Of a DNA stretch of 64,000 nucleotides, positions 41,701 through 56,700 are shown piece by piece. A program made the translations under genes and the position numbers. This DNA comes from Parus major (taxonomy: Eukaryota > Chordata > Aves > Passeriformes > Paridae), in assembly GCF_001522545.3 (NCBI RefSeq), contig NC_031799.1, positions 33,075,354-33,139,353 of the forward strand, read 5' to 3'. Each line of letters begins with the position of its first letter. The first letter of the stretch is position 1. The notes beneath the pieces were generated by a model. That model worked only from the letters and a program-made list of their open reading frames with translations, was not told the origin of the DNA and did no database searches.

Positions 41701-44700
41701 TAATTTTAGTACGCCAAAGTATGCACCCTAAGTTTAATCCTCAGATTATACCTCAGCTTGTCATTAGGAAAATAACACACTTCCATATATTCTTTAAGTG
41801 TTGCAAGACCACCTGCATTAGAGATTTTGAGGCTGTACAATGCACACCAGGCAGAGACATGTCAAAGAACATTTTCTGCCTGTCCCTGCTTATTATGTAT
41901 CCCTACCATCTTTTCTTAGGCATACCCTTAGTTCATTACCTGACAATTCTTCCAAGATACGAGATTTGGCACAGATAGTGAACACAGAAGTTATTAATAA
42001 AAATGGGTATTGCCCCTTGAAGTGTATGCAGGATTAAGTAACATATTTCAAATCCATAAGATACTACAAAAGAAAACAAAAAGCCAAACTATTTAACAGA
42101 ATGGAGAAAAGGCTTGCATTGCATTCCATATGTGAGTAAAGAACAACATGCTCCTTATTTTCCCATACCATTAGTTCATCTTCTCAAGATATTATCTGCT
42201 ATTTCAGAAAGGTCCATCTGTATTACTCAAGAGGTTCCTTGGACCATGCCTTTTTACTACATTTTAAGTTGGGGATTCAAAATTTGATGTCCTAGAGACC
42301 AGTGACACATTGCTTTCTTTGAAACATCTAGGAAAAAATTAACCTCTTGAATTTAATCAAAATTAAAAATCCTGAAGAATGCAGCTTCAAGTTTCACTCT
42401 ACACAATTATCCTTAAAAATGTTTAATAAATGAAATTATTATTATTATAGTATTACCTCATAGTCTTTACATTTCCACAGATCACACTTCTATCACTGTA
42501 ATCCTCATATTATAAGACACTATTACAATTCCTTCTGGAATAGGAGGAAAGCAATTGTACAAGTACAATAACCAGAGAACCTTCACTGGTATTTGTTCTC
42601 ATAGCCATCCTTGCAACTGCAGTATTTCACATGTCAAACAGTAAGTACAGAGCAAAGAAATGTCAAGACCTGTTATCATTGGCCTACCAATTAAAACATT
42701 GCAAAACACATCTAGATTATTTTTTTTTTAATTAATTTCATTACCAGGAAAAGCACTTCTGGCTCAAATTCCTTCTAGTAAAATAAGTCTCACCTTTGGC
42801 CCATGAGATGATTTCTTCTTCACTTCAGAAAAAGACAGAGAGTTACTGGGAAGGCTGGGGAGATGAAGGCTCTGCCCTGAAGAAAACGATGTGCCATCTG
42901 ACATTACCATCATCTGTCATAAGAGGGAAAGCATGTTAGTAAAACATTATCAACAAGAGCAGAGTCTCACCTGCCTAGCAAATCACACTGGCAATATAAA
43001 GTCTGGATTCTCCAGATATGCTGGAGAATAAACATCCAACAAACAATATACATGATTCTTCTCAAGAGGGGGTAGTTTAATGAAATCACACTGATAATTA
43101 ATTTTCTCCAAGAAGAGTCTGTTTTTCCCACAATATTAACTAGTAAGCAATCTCCCTGCCTATATCCTGACCCCTGAGCCTTCACACCGTATCCTCTCTC
43201 CATTCCCTGAGAGGCAGAGGAGGCAGAGTAGAGTGAAAAAGCATCTTAGCCAAGGTTAACCCACCACAAAGATACACTGTAAAAACAGACTGAGGTTTTA
43301 AAGTAAAAGCATGAAGTCTTTAATTTCAGCTTCTAACTTTAGGCTTCTGTGTTATCTACAGTACTGTAAATTGGGTGGCTGGTAAGCAGGCAGTCAGTTT
43401 TGCTATTAAGAGGGTCTAGCTCCCTTTCTTGATTTGAAGGACTTAAGTACAAACACATTCCCAGAAAGCACATGTAAATCAGCTATTACTGACCAGTTAC
43501 CTGACATGTAAAGATTATTCCTTCCATCTGTGGGAAACCCAACTAAGATCTTGTCTTCTGCTCCAGCAATGCGGTGTCTGGATTTTATGATTCCTACCAC
43601 AGTCATTCATTTATCTATAGTTTGAGAACTCCAAATGCCAGAGACAGCTTACCTGTCTGACAAGCCCTGTAAAACTGGAAAGAAGATGCAGAGCTCTGCA
43701 CCTGCAAGGAACCATCTCTCTTCCTACAGGTTCCCATGCACAAAGCAATACTGGTTTTTGTGGATATCCTACGTGGTTACCCTTGCCTCTTCAGATGACC
43801 AAAATATCCTCTGACTCAGGGTGGGACAGGAGTGAGCTGACCCATCACATGCCTCAGACCCATTACATTAAAAATAAAGGGAAATCAAGGATGTAGATAT
43901 GTATATTCCAATGTTACCCCTCCAAGTAAGGATGATATTTTATTGCCTACAGCTTCTCAAGACAGGATTTTAATTTTTTTTAAAAATGAAAAAAATTAAA
44001 CACCACTCCAAATGAATCTTGTTGCAGACCACTTTGCTCAAAAGATACATGGTAGCTTGGGGAATATTAAGAGACGTGTCTAGGTAATAAAAATTGTTTT
44101 TTATCAGCCTGTTTTCAACACTGTAGCTTAATGCCAAAGGCAGAGGAAGAAGGCAGTTAAAGTGCTCTACACCGCAGCTGGACAAAAGCCAAAACTCTGA
44201 ATAATCATACATCCAAAAGCAATGACATTCTTCTTGCAATCCTGGCACTGCTGATTGTAATTAGTTATTGTGAGTAACAATAAGTGATCCTTTAGCAGAA
44301 GAAATATTTTTTTATCTTAATTTGCAAGGCCTTTGGTTGCATTAAACTCAGCCAAGTACAAGAGAAGGCACAAGCTAACAAAGAACAATCTTTGTCCAAA
44401 GAACAAAGTTTGCACATGTGCATCCCATAAACCTGGGCAACAGGTAGAGAAAATGCAGGTATTTAGCATTATTTTCTCTCACAGAGGATGTCAAATAGGT
44501 GTTGAACAATATTGTTCTTTAAGTCAAACTCTGCAGTAATTTTTAAAGCCACAAATTTAATAGAATATATTGTTTGCATAAAATCAAAGTCATTCAGAAA
44601 AAAACAAAATTGCCCATTAATTAGAGAGTTAAAGCAGGTATTTTATTGCCCCAAGTAGTTTTGCTCATACATTCATATGACAAAAAGATGCATATCCACG

Positions 44701-47700
44701 TGGAACAAAAATTTACTCAGACAGATCAGGCTTTGCCCTACCCTGAAATTAAAACCAAAGAAACAAAAACTTTGCCAAAAATTTTTTCTCCTAGTGTTGG
44801 AAGTTGCCATTTTTTCCCTGAAGCATAGAAGTTTGATTGACTGAAATCAACTCAATGAGGTTTAACCACTGCATAAATTTTCTTTTTAAAATTCAGAAAC
44901 ATTTCAGTTTAGAAATATTCATATATTCATGATTGTACACAGGCATTCTTAGAAAGTTGACATTTTTTAAAAATTAGACTTCTAAGATATCTCCGTTTCT
45001 GGCAAGTATTTGGACCATTAACAGTCTCCATATTACAGGCCGCTTCAAAACCGGATGACAGTCTACAGAAAGATTTGGAGGGATGGGATGAATAGCATTA
45101 ATACCATGTGAGGTCTGATTTGGCAAATCTAGTTACACACAGGAGAAAATGAATCCTGTACTGGTTTTAGAAAACAAAATCTGGACATACCAAACTGTGA
45201 ACCTTAAAAATTTCAGTGTATTTGAATCCTGTAGCCTTTTATTTCATCATAAACCCTATAAAAAATGGCAACTGTAAATTCAAACTTTAATGTGACCATC
45301 AATGCATGCAGTTAAGACAGACTACAGACTATAACATCTTTAAAGCTGACAAAAAGATGACAAGAGACCAAAAAGTCTCATGTAAAATCAGCTCTTTGGC
45401 CCCTGTGATAAAAACCACACACTTCTCTTCCAAACAGATCTCTGACAGAAGAAGCGTATGCTCCTCATTTAAGTCCATTATATCACAAAAAAAACCCCAA
45501 GTACTTTGACCTTTCAAAGAAAGAAGTTAATATTACCACTAAGTAACATCCAATATGTCTGTTTTCTTTGTCAAGATCATCTATGTAGAAAGCCCCTATA
45601 TTACCAACACTTTTTTGAATTAATACGCATTTCCATTTTGGCTAAATTTAGGAAAGTGACAATTGTACATCCAGTTTAAGTTTACTGGAAGACCTCAGCT
45701 GATAGAATTGCAGAAATTTCTGCAGCAGGTAGCTGCCCTTTGTCCCTGCATTACTCAAACAGAATCACAGGCTGGTAGATGTACTTCCATCAGCTTTCAG
45801 AGTAAGCCCCTATTTTCACACTGGTTCTACCACGCTGACAACACAGCAAGACACTACTACTGCAGCAAGAATGCAAGCTCACCGATAGCATAGCAGTAAC
45901 TCTGCAGTGCAGCCTATACACAGTGTTTTTACTTTTCTCCTTCCTCCTGCATTACCAGTTTCCCACTGTCCTACAGCTGTCTAGAGATACAGCAAGAGAG
46001 GGGAGACATGGCTGCACAGCCCATGCTTGGGCCAGGCAGCCAAGGACACCTGCAGCTGGCACTCATCTGCACCCACAATGCATCATCTCAGCAACAAAAC
46101 CCAGGAACAGGACTAATCCTTCTTGGTCTCTTATAAAGTCAACAGCTAAGTGGGATCAGCCAGATTGGTGGAATAAGACACTGAACAGTATCAACAAAGC
46201 AAGGTGAGACAACAGCAGTCTTTAAACAAGTCAGTTTAAACAAACCTATAACCACACTCTGAATTCCCCAACATGCAAAAAATGAAGTTCTAGTTACAGT
46301 TTTTGCTGTTTCCTCAAAGATTTTGCATGACTGTATTTAACAGAGCAGAGATCTAGCTAATCTCAAAGCTTGTCTTTCATGGGGTAAATGGTGACGGTAG
46401 TACATGTGTAAAAGTGGGGCATTAGCTTGTTCACAAGTATTTTAAGTGCTTTTAAAAAGTGTGCATTAGGATATCTGGTAGTGGTTAAGCACTAGGAAAA
46501 TGGCCAAGGGAGAACAGTTAGTTTCACAGTTTAATACCAGGCACAAATAACGCAGCAACAGCAGAACAGGCTGTATGAAGAAACATGTCAAGGGAGTCGA
46601 TTGTCCCACTCTGCTCTGCACTGGTGTGGCCTCACCTTAAGTCCTGGCTGCACCTGGGGGCACCTCGGCACAAGAAGGACATCACCAGACTACTGGAGTG
46701 TGCACAGAGGAGGGCATCCAGAGGGGTGAAAGGCAGCTGACCTCACTTGGCTTGCTCAGCTTAGAGAACAGAAGGCTGAGGGATGACTCCACTGCAGCCC
46801 ACAGCTTCCTCGAGGGGGAGCTGCCAATCCCTCTCACATAATCTAACTGCTCTGCCAGTAGGGGTATCTTGCCTCTAGCTCACCAAAAACTCTCTTCACT
46901 AGCCTTCAGCTGTTGAGTTTGTATTTAAAACCTTCTGCTTTAAATGAAAAACGACTTTGCAAGGGCAAAGTAAAACCTACTTTTTCTCCAAGAACAGTGC
47001 ACAGAGGAGATACACTGATGCTCACATTATTGGGTAGGAATAATCAACCTGAAGTGACTACCCTCCATAATATCTGAGCTGCTAGCATATTAGAACCATA
47101 GAAAGGTTTGGTTTGGAAGGGTTAAAGATGGAGTAAAAATCATCTTGTTCCAATCACCCTGCTGTGGGCAAGGACATATTTCACTACATCAGGTTGCTCA
47201 AATTGCCATCCAAACTCCAAGAAATGGGGCATCCACAACTTCTCTGGGCAACTTGCTCCAGGGCCTCCCCACCCCCACAGAAAGTAATTTCCTCTTAATA
47301 TCTAAATTTACTCTCTTATCTAACAATACCTGCCCTTGTACAAATTTCTCTCAGGGTGTTTCAAAGGACATTCCAATCTGCTACTCAAGACAACTGAATG
47401 CTACGGAAAGAAAAACTGCCATGCATTTAATTTAAGTAGTTCCATGCACTTCTGGAAAAAGGAATGGATCAGGGAACAATTGTGCACTACCAATTGCCAT
47501 AATATAATCAGGAACCCTCCTACACTATTCCTCTTCCAGCAATTTGGGGAAAATTATGAAATTGCAATACCTTTCGAATTATAATAGCTTGTACTAAACC
47601 TACTAACAATTGATTCTGAAGTTTCCTTACAAAAAAGAAAAAACTGGCATTTTGAAAACAGCATTTATCTACCAATACATGATTGACATCTTGGGAGTAC

Positions 47701-50700
47701 CTGTGTACCCAACAATAACAACTCAATTTCAAAGCAAAACCTTGCTTTTCATGTCTTTATAACGAGAGGAACATGGAACAATTTTAAAATGTTCCATTAA
47801 AAACTGACCTTTTTTTATTGCCAATTTCTACAAATGCACACAACTGCAAGGTGCTGCACCTGTGCCAGGGCAACCTCTAGTACCAATTTAGGCTGTGGTA
47901 TGGACAGAGGAGGAGCAGCCCTGGGGAGAAGGACTTGGGGGTGCTGGTGGATGGGAGGCTGGACATGACCCAGCCATGGGCACTCCCAGCCCAGAGAGCC
48001 AAACGTGTCCTGGGCTGCTTCCAGAGCAGTGTGGGCAGCAGGGCCAGGGAGGGGATTCTGCCCCTCTGCTCTGCTCTGCTGAGACCCCACCTGGAACCCT
48101 GCATCAGCTCTGGGGTGCCAGCACAGGAAGGACATGGAACTGCTGGAGAGAGTCCAGAAGAGGGCCACCAATAAGGTTAGAGGAATGGAGCACCCTTCCT
48201 ATGACAGGCTGGAAGAGTTGGGGCTGTTCAGCCTAGAGAAGAGAAGCTCTGGGAAGAGTTTATAGCTACCTTTCAGTACCTAAAGGAAGGCTACATGAGA
48301 ACTGAAGGACGACTTTTTAGCAGGGCCTACTGCAATAGGACATGGGATAGTAGTTTGAAACTTAAATAAGGTCAGTTTAGACTAGCTACAGCAATGAAAT
48401 ATTTTAGAGTGAGGGTGGTGAGCACACTGCATTAAGAGGTGGTGGATACCCCATCCCTGGGAACACCAAAGGTCAGGTGGATAGGGCTCTGAGCAGCATG
48501 ATCTAGTTGGGCATGTCTCTGCTCACTAGATAATTTGTAAAGGTTCCTTCCAACCCACATTATTCTACAATCGTGTCAACCTTGAGGTATAGGAGTCACA
48601 GATCTACCATTCCACATATATATCTACACAGTTAGGAACTGTACAAGTGTCACAGGTCCAGACCAACACAATTTCCTTAATCCACATCAGAGCTCCTGCA
48701 GGTGAATAAGCCACTATCAAAAATCTGTCTCCTAGTTTTTCATTTTCCTGAATGAAAGGAGGTCATCAATAAAGCTGCAATAATCAGATCTATAGCAAGC
48801 TACCTGTTGCAGTCTCATTGACTGAGCTGCTCATCAAAGAACACCTTCATACAGCACATCCAGAACAGGCAGCGAGCTTTACCACAGTGTGCTGCAGAAA
48901 AATTCCAACAGCACTTTCAGTAAAAGCTACAAGATACCTTAGAATCCCAGGGAAAATGAACCATTACTACGACATTTCTGCAGCACTCATCACGAGTTAT
49001 ACTCATCATGTATCAGTAGCAGACAACTGGACTTCTGTGTGGCTCTGGGTTGCCACACCCTGTGTCATTTTACAGTGACAAACAGATTACTACACATAAC
49101 TTGATTCATCATTAAAGAGTACACCTGAAATATTGGGGGAAAGCAGTAATGATTTTAAATGACCACAGCAACACTAACAGTTAAAGTCATGATGATGAAA
49201 AATCAGTATGGACCCCAGTATGAGCTACTGAAGGTGCGAATGCAGACCTACATTTTGAAATTCCAGAGGATAACACACTACTGAGAAAAACCTAGAAAGT
49301 CACATTAAGGCTGAAGTTCCAAAATATAAATCATTAGCTAAAAAATACAGTAATCCTGAACAACTATTATTTATATTTAAGCCAATAAAAAAAATTTAAA
49401 TTATTTGCTCGAAAGTAAAGTAATATGTAGTTCAAGAAAATTCAATTACTTAAATATGAGAAGCACAAGATTAAAGATAATCCCTTCCCTAGAGCAGCAT
49501 TATACCTAAGGCTGGTTCTGGGTAGAAGCCAACTATTCCAACTGACACAAAGGAATTTGCCAGGAAATAGGGAAGATGGAGAAAAGAGGGAAATCCCCAC
49601 AATTTCATCTTCATTACATGGATTATGAACATAGGTTTTAACACTGGCACTATGCAGACAACTCAACCGACTGAGAAGACATTTCTCAACTGTTAAACAA
49701 TAAAACCACAAAGATACGTAAAAAACCTCAAACCAGAATACAATGGGTTTTGCCGAAACCTATATTTTTACCTTGATAATTTTCTCTAAAAATTCTCTCT
49801 CAGGATAAGTCTTTGTCTCTCTGACTCATTTAAAGATTAACTGTCTTTAAGAAAAGAGCTGTCTTATTACAGAAGCAGTGCTCTTGTACTTCCTAACAAA
49901 TTTTACAAAAAGCAATAATAAAGGACTCATCTGGCGCTAAACAGAATCATTACTACTCTAAGTGACCTATTTCTTGCATCCTCTTATCGTGAAACCTCAA
50001 ACCATTAACAACCTTTTGCATTTGTAATAAAGCAGTGAATGTTACTATTTTTGCCCACAGTGTTAACAGCTCTCTAAGGGACAGAGAAAAGGCTTTTCCT
50101 TTTAGGAAAGAGAAGTCATTAAATTTTGTCTGCATACTCCTGGATTAAACTAATTTTGAGTCTCCTGCCAAAAAGGCAAAAATGCTTAACTTCTAATTAA
50201 ACTTGCAAAACAACCCAAGCATTTTTATTTATGTATTTGTAGCTATGAGAGGGCAGTATCAAACTGCTATCTTAATACAGACTGAAAATATTTTCACCAC
50301 TTTTTCCTGCAAGAATTGAAATTAAGTTATTTGTAAATATTCAAACATATTCAAACAAGTGATGCCTGACCAAATCTTTTTCTCCAGTAGCAGAATTTAA
50401 TTCTAAAATGTTAGGCAGCTGTCATTCAGCATATTCAAACTTAATTTATTTTTACTAGCTCACTGAACAGATTAGGTGTAATTTTATTTTTTTTCTTGCA
50501 ATTGAAAAACATGCAAGCCAATAAAGCAATAGAACCAGTACTAGTGACAATATAAAGTACATAAATGGAATAAGACTCGATTTGTAAGTGTTTTCTGTGG
50601 GTGGGACCCAAAATTCAAAATCTTCAAATCAAATTTGAAGGTTTTTCTTAATCTCTGTAATTTTCCAGTGTCAGTTTTCTTCTGAAATCCATATGCAGCA

Positions 50701-53700
50701 ATCACAGTGCCACCTTTTTTTCCTCAGGTCTCTCGTATTTTAAGGCTGAAACTGATCACAACAGGTAACTGAGAAATCTAGGAAGGAATTACATAAGGGT
50801 CAACACTTACTGGCATTTACATGATCAAAACTTCAATCCTACTGTACCTGCTCATGCATAATTTCATGCTGTGCCTACAGGACAAGCTGTGTAGGAGACT
50901 GCATGCATACACTGCAGCTCATTCACTTGCAGTAGCTTGATGACTGGCTTGGTAAGACACAGATCAACTAAAAGTTGTCACCTGTATCCAGGGTATCCTT
51001 GGGGATTTCAAGCAACAAGCTGCTAATTCACATGAGTATACATATATATCTGGTAGCTACAAATGAAGAGGTACTACACTGAGTAAATGGTACAGAAAAT
51101 TCTCAGTGGTACAATTTCCACAGCAAACCTTTCTAAAAGGAATGTCATTCAGAACATATAGATAGATAGATAGATATATAAAAAGGTATAGAACTTAAGT
51201 GTATGGTTTGGTTGAATTTGTCCAGTGTACTCATAAAAATATTTTACTTCTTCAAGAAATGTAAACATTTCTTTTCTAGAATTACGAGAATAAGCCAACT
51301 GAAAATAGGTGAATGGTAAAGATGGAATTGAGCATAACTAAAGCTTTTCAAAGGGCTGTGGGAAGTTCAGCATAGAAAATGTATTTCTGAGGGCTGAAAA
51401 TTTTGACAATTGGAAATTGAAAATAGCCTAAGACAGAACCAAAGGTTTCTATTTATGTTTCTGATTAAAGAATCTCTGAAGCCAAATTCTTTCTTCTAAG
51501 GCCTGAAAATGTAACTGCCTCTTGGAAATCAGCGAGTTGGTGAACTCCCAATAATGAAGACAGACTGCACACTTATGCTTCAGTTCTGATGATATCAAAC
51601 AAAATGCTAAGATACAAATATTCCACAGAGGTAATCTACATAATTGGTACCACCCTAAATATTCTGTTCATCTAATTAAAGTGGCCACGGTGGCACTGCA
51701 AAGCTATACTATAATTGAGTTCCGAGTTTTTAATCACTTGTGGTATCCCAGTGTTACTCTCTCAGTGAGCTACAGGCTAGCCAGTCATACCTTACTGGAC
51801 ATGAAGGATGGAGAAGGGTAACAAAACTCTTAGCCTGAAAGACAGAAGAACAGTGGCTATAGCAAATAACCTTGACTAGTTCGTGTTTGGGAGGCCACAA
51901 GATATATGTGTGATGGAAGGGGGGAGTTATGAGCAGCCAAGAGATAATTCAAGAAATCTGCAGCAAAAGACAAACACAGAGGCAAGACTCTACTGAATAT
52001 GGCAGCATGCAGGTACCAGGTGAGCCTACACTTCTCCCTCCAGAACGACATACTATTTGTAATATGCATACATTTATGCAAATGAGAAATAATCATGTTT
52101 AGTAGTTCACATCAGTCAGCCCACATAAAAATGGAAATCAGATCTGGGTTTCAAGGCGCACAGAAATCAAGCGATTTAGACCATTATTTAAAAACATGTA
52201 AGTAAAAGTCCAACCTGTTAAAGGACTTTAATCAATACTACCACTCAGAGTTTTACATTATATGGTATCTCATTCATTTTGAAGAACATGAACTTCATTT
52301 TGTCAGACTTCTAGCCTATCAAAATTCAACAACATGTTACTGTTACTTTTTTCTTTAATATAACCATAAGCTAGAGGTATTAATTGTTTTGATTTATTTG
52401 TAAGTGTAAAACCCGTATCATACTTTATTATCCTGTAAATGCTTTTCTCAGCCTAAAGCATGGAAGTTACAAATGAGTTAATGCTTTGTTTAGAACAGAC
52501 AACAGATGGAATTCACCCACTTGGAAGGGAAAGTCAGCTTTTCAGGGCTTCTACAGGATTGGAAAAAAAGCCTGTTTCTAGCATTTCATAAAGTGTAATG
52601 GGCCTTTCAACACCAGGAGATGCAAGATCTTCAGAGAAACTTTTAGGGACAAGACGGAACGCTATCACATTATTTCTGCCAAGCTGATGAGATAAACGCC
52701 CAGGTCAGAAATTCCATAAAGGGATGAAGAAAACGGGTAACTTAATGAGAAGTACTAATTTCTTGGAAATAAATTGGGGAAATGAAGAAAAAGAAAAAGG
52801 GATGCAGTCTGAAGCATCCAGAAAACAAAAGTCAGTGGAGCAATGCATTTTAAGAATGACCATACTGGTGATTTCCAATATTCAGGGAAAGAATTTGATC
52901 AAAACACAGCACATTTTGTTGTTCACACTTAGGCAACATTCTTGCTTTTGTTAACTCAAGAAACCTAAAATGAAAAGGCACAGAAAACCAGCAATAAAAA
53001 GGAAGCTTCCTATTTTAACTTTTTTAATCATTACTCCTGAACTCCAAATTCTCTGCCGACATCACTTCAATTAATTACACTTGTGGTTAAAACTTATCAA
53101 TATTATCCAGCCTGTTGTTAGCAAATATTAAAGCAATGGCTCACAAAGTTTTCCAGAAGACATCTCAATGTTTTATTTGCAAACACACTAAAAACCCTCT
53201 TGCACCTTATAAATGCAAACATAAAACATTACCCATGCTTCTATTTCAATGTAACTATAGTTGTAACAGTTCTCTTCTTCAGGAGGGCAACAAGGTCTTT
53301 CAGACTACACATGCTCCTTGGTTTTGCTTTGTTTTCAAAGATTCTCTTCAGCAGAATGAAGATTCTCACACTAGCTCACTCTTTTCTCCAGCCCAGAACA
53401 GTCTAGTGGTACCAAAAAAGCTTACCCACTCATGTTATGGCTGTTTCAAAATAAAGATAGGACCTGGCATTAACACTTCAAATTTCACAGCACAAAGGCC
53501 TTCTTAACATCTCTATCAGTGACTTGGTACAGGAGGCAAAATATACTCATGAGGTCTGCAAATAACAGTCAACAGGGAAGTGAAGCATCTGACACTTCAG
53601 AGCAAGCAGGGCTTGCAAGAAGTCTGGAAGAATACGGGTTAACAGCAGCCTCATGAAATAGAATGAAGGCAAATGCCAAATACCAAGAACTGCCCCAGGA

Positions 53701-56700
53701 GTACATTTTTCTGATTCAAACTGTACAACATATTACATAGATTTAAGTATGTTTGTTAATAGTTTTGATTTGTTCTACCTTACAACTACTGAATTTATTC
53801 TTCTTAATATAGAACTATTTCTCTTTCAATTAAACACGTTTTATTTTCTTATTACTTCCATCACAGAATCATGTATTTAAGGAATGCACATGCTCATTTG
53901 TTCACCCATTCCACTTAAAGACATGTACCAAGCTTCAGTACGAAGTTAATCACAAAAACACCTCACTTAATTTCACTGTTAGGTCTGTCTTTCTCATTAT
54001 ACTAATCATGCACCAGCAACAAGCAGCAACATCTTTACTGTGAGAGCTTTTTGACATGGGTGCAGGACTCACCCCTCCTGCCTTTAGCAGCTTTCTTCTG
54101 AATTCCTCTGTCGGGTTGTTGAATGTGAGCTTTTCACAGCGGAGGTGATTTACAGGTGGGTGGCCTTCAAGGTGCAGGAATAAGTCATAGTCAAATCGAA
54201 CTTTCTTAGGTTCTTCCTGAGGGTTGAAAATAACCAGATAGAAACATCTAGCACCAAAACTAACTAAGTTAAAAACAAAGGCTACATAAAGACTGTCAAT
54301 TAAAATTACATCATTTTAAACCATTCTCTGTGTTCTCAGACACACACAGAATTTACCAAGTGTCAGCTGATCTACAGTAAATCAGAAAATAAGAGAAGCT
54401 CCTCTTGGCCCATGGTAGCACAAAGCAAAATGCACAAATTTCATGAACAGGGTTTACTTGACACTGTTAACTCATGTTTGGCCCAGGCTACAGACAGGCA
54501 CATAGGCAGATACCAGCATTCAGCTGACACAAGGTAACTCAGTCAAAAACAATTACATTTCTGAGCCATATAGAGTACTGAACACAGTGCAGTAAGTTCT
54601 GAACACAAATTTCTCCACTGCAGCCAAACAATTGATTTCTTTACAAGTTATAGAAAGAGGGAAGTATGAATCTGCTGCACCCAACCGTATTTGATCTCCT
54701 ACATATAGGGGTCTGCTTATTTCTTAAAGAAACTTCATTGTCTTGAACAAGTGTGGTCAGGTAGATTTCAAGTGTTTCCCCAGAACTTTCAAGCAGTTAA
54801 AATTCTCTGCCACCGCACTGAAAAAATGAAACTGAATGTTCCCTGTACCAATACGGAAAGAGAAAAAACAGAAAAGGCAAATTTATCTCAGAAACCACCA
54901 GTGCTCCAGTGTCCTGAGAAAGCCTCAGCTGAAAAAGGACACTGGTTGCATCAAACAGACTTCAGTATCTTCTATCTATCTGATATTACAAACTAAGCCC
55001 ATTTTGTGTTACACATTTACACAGTCCCTTCTAGAAGCTGTATATGCAATAAGTGCTTTTTTAAGATCCTATTAAGCAGCCCTTCCTCTAGAGGCCCTGA
55101 TGTGCAATGGAAGTCACCAAATCAAGCCTTATGGAAGAACAAAAACGAAAAGTCAACTTGAAAAAAAGTTTCAGTAAAAAGGGAGCCATGAGGGAAGACA
55201 ATGAAGAGATATAGCAGAACTTTAGCACATATCCAACACTATATGAAATCAAAATGCATGTTCTGTTCAGTGACAGATGCTTTAGAAATTCACATTAACC
55301 ATGCTGAATTTTGAGCCAGGATTCCAAGCATGGCAAGAACAAAAAGCATAGAAATCTCAGTTATTCTAGGAGTTAAATCAGAGGTTTCAAACTTTCAGTA
55401 CACCCTTTCAAACAGCCAATGGATATCCTAATCTGTCTCATCTCTAGACTTGGAGCAGAAACAACAAAAGGAGACCTAAAATTGTCTGTTTCTGAAGACA
55501 AAAGAAAGTAATTCTCCTAGATGAACTATTTTCACAGTTCTGTCATAGCTCATAGAAGTAAATGACATCATTTTTGAAGGCAAATATGGATGATATTCCT
55601 GGTTAAAAATATTAACATGATTTCATGCAGAAAAATATGAAAGCAATTTATTCCCTGATCTTCTAAGAAAACTGCAATGATGCTATTGGCAATGTGTTGG
55701 TAGCAGCAGCTTTGCCATAAAAGCCAAGTTACAATAAATGGTAGTCTTCAAACAATTTTGTGGAAAGTCAGATGAAAATAACCAGTGATTAAAAAACAGA
55801 CTAACTACACAAAAGACCATCAGTACCACTGCACTGCCATTATTTCAAAACAGGGGAGATAGAATGTTCTGCAGTTTATGAGCCTTATCCTGTATGAACT
55901 GCATTTTCCAGAGCAGGAGTCTTTGACCTAAAAGCACTTTTAAGGAGTTTGCCTCAATGACAAACAACTATAGCCTCCTGTTGCTGAATTTGGGAGCAGG
56001 GGCTGGTTGTAACTTTTGTAACTCCTTATAGCTTGGAATATTTTTCTATCACAGTGAAATACCTATTAAATTTTCCACCAATTTCTGTTTAGTCCTGGGA
56101 ACAGGAACCCTTTAACTCTCTGTGATCCAGGCAGTTTCCTGTACCCCTCCTTTCTCTCTCCATGAGGGCGTTTTCTGAATCAGAAATTCAACAGGTGTCT
56201 ACCTTTAATAAATGATGATAGTACATGTCCTCTTCCTTCTTCTGTCTATCTCCTCTTTTTCTGTATTGGAATACCTGTGAACTAACTGCCTTAGGGGTGG
56301 AAAGAGCAGCTGAGCCAGGAGAGAGTAGTAATTTGCCAGCTCAATTTTTGTGCCACTCTTCCTTTGTATTGCACCTACCCCAGGGAAGTGAATGCTCTGC
56401 AGCTGTGTAACAGACTGCCTCACAGTCCAACTGTTGATTGTTGTATTACATGACACCAAAAAGTGGTGAGATGTGTTTGCAAACTTCCCAATTCCACACA
56501 TTGCTTGAGGGTAAGGCAAGTTCTTATCACTCTTGATCTCAGTCTAAGCCACAATTTTTTGCTGGGGAACACTGGAGGCTTGCAGTCTCCACAGTCAGAA
56601 AAAGCAGCCACAAGTCTGAGTGGAAAACAAAAAGAAATGTTGGGCAGGAAGCTTTCTGTAGAGATGCTCAGTGATTGACTCACTGTCTTCTACGTTGTCT

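Larger units (their letters stand above)
35109..42793 (-). other. MLLT3: MLLT3 intron between the ENL-like exon and exon 5
   Basis: A 7.7-kb intron. It contains a 17-bp tandem duplication with a partial third copy (36590-36633) and a 15-base G run (39513-39527). No mobile element was recognised. The short open frames in it have no protein-like features. Confidence 0.88.
42914..54072 (-). other. MLLT3: MLLT3 intron between exon 4 and the ENL-like exon
   Basis: This 11.2-kb intron is rich in CR1 remnants: 46598-46835 (+), 47091-47342 (-), 47830-48572 (+) and 53505-53705 (+). A GATA tetranucleotide run lies at 51159-51177. A perfect TACTAAC branch-point motif lies just upstream of the ENL-like exon, at 42941-42935. 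The rest is unrecognised AT-rich sequence. Confidence 0.88.

Noticed and set aside
47815..48236. Overlapping open frames of up to 118 codons on both strands
   Set aside because: They sit inside a GC-rich CR1 fragment; GC content lengthens chance frames and the CR1 reading frame is broken.
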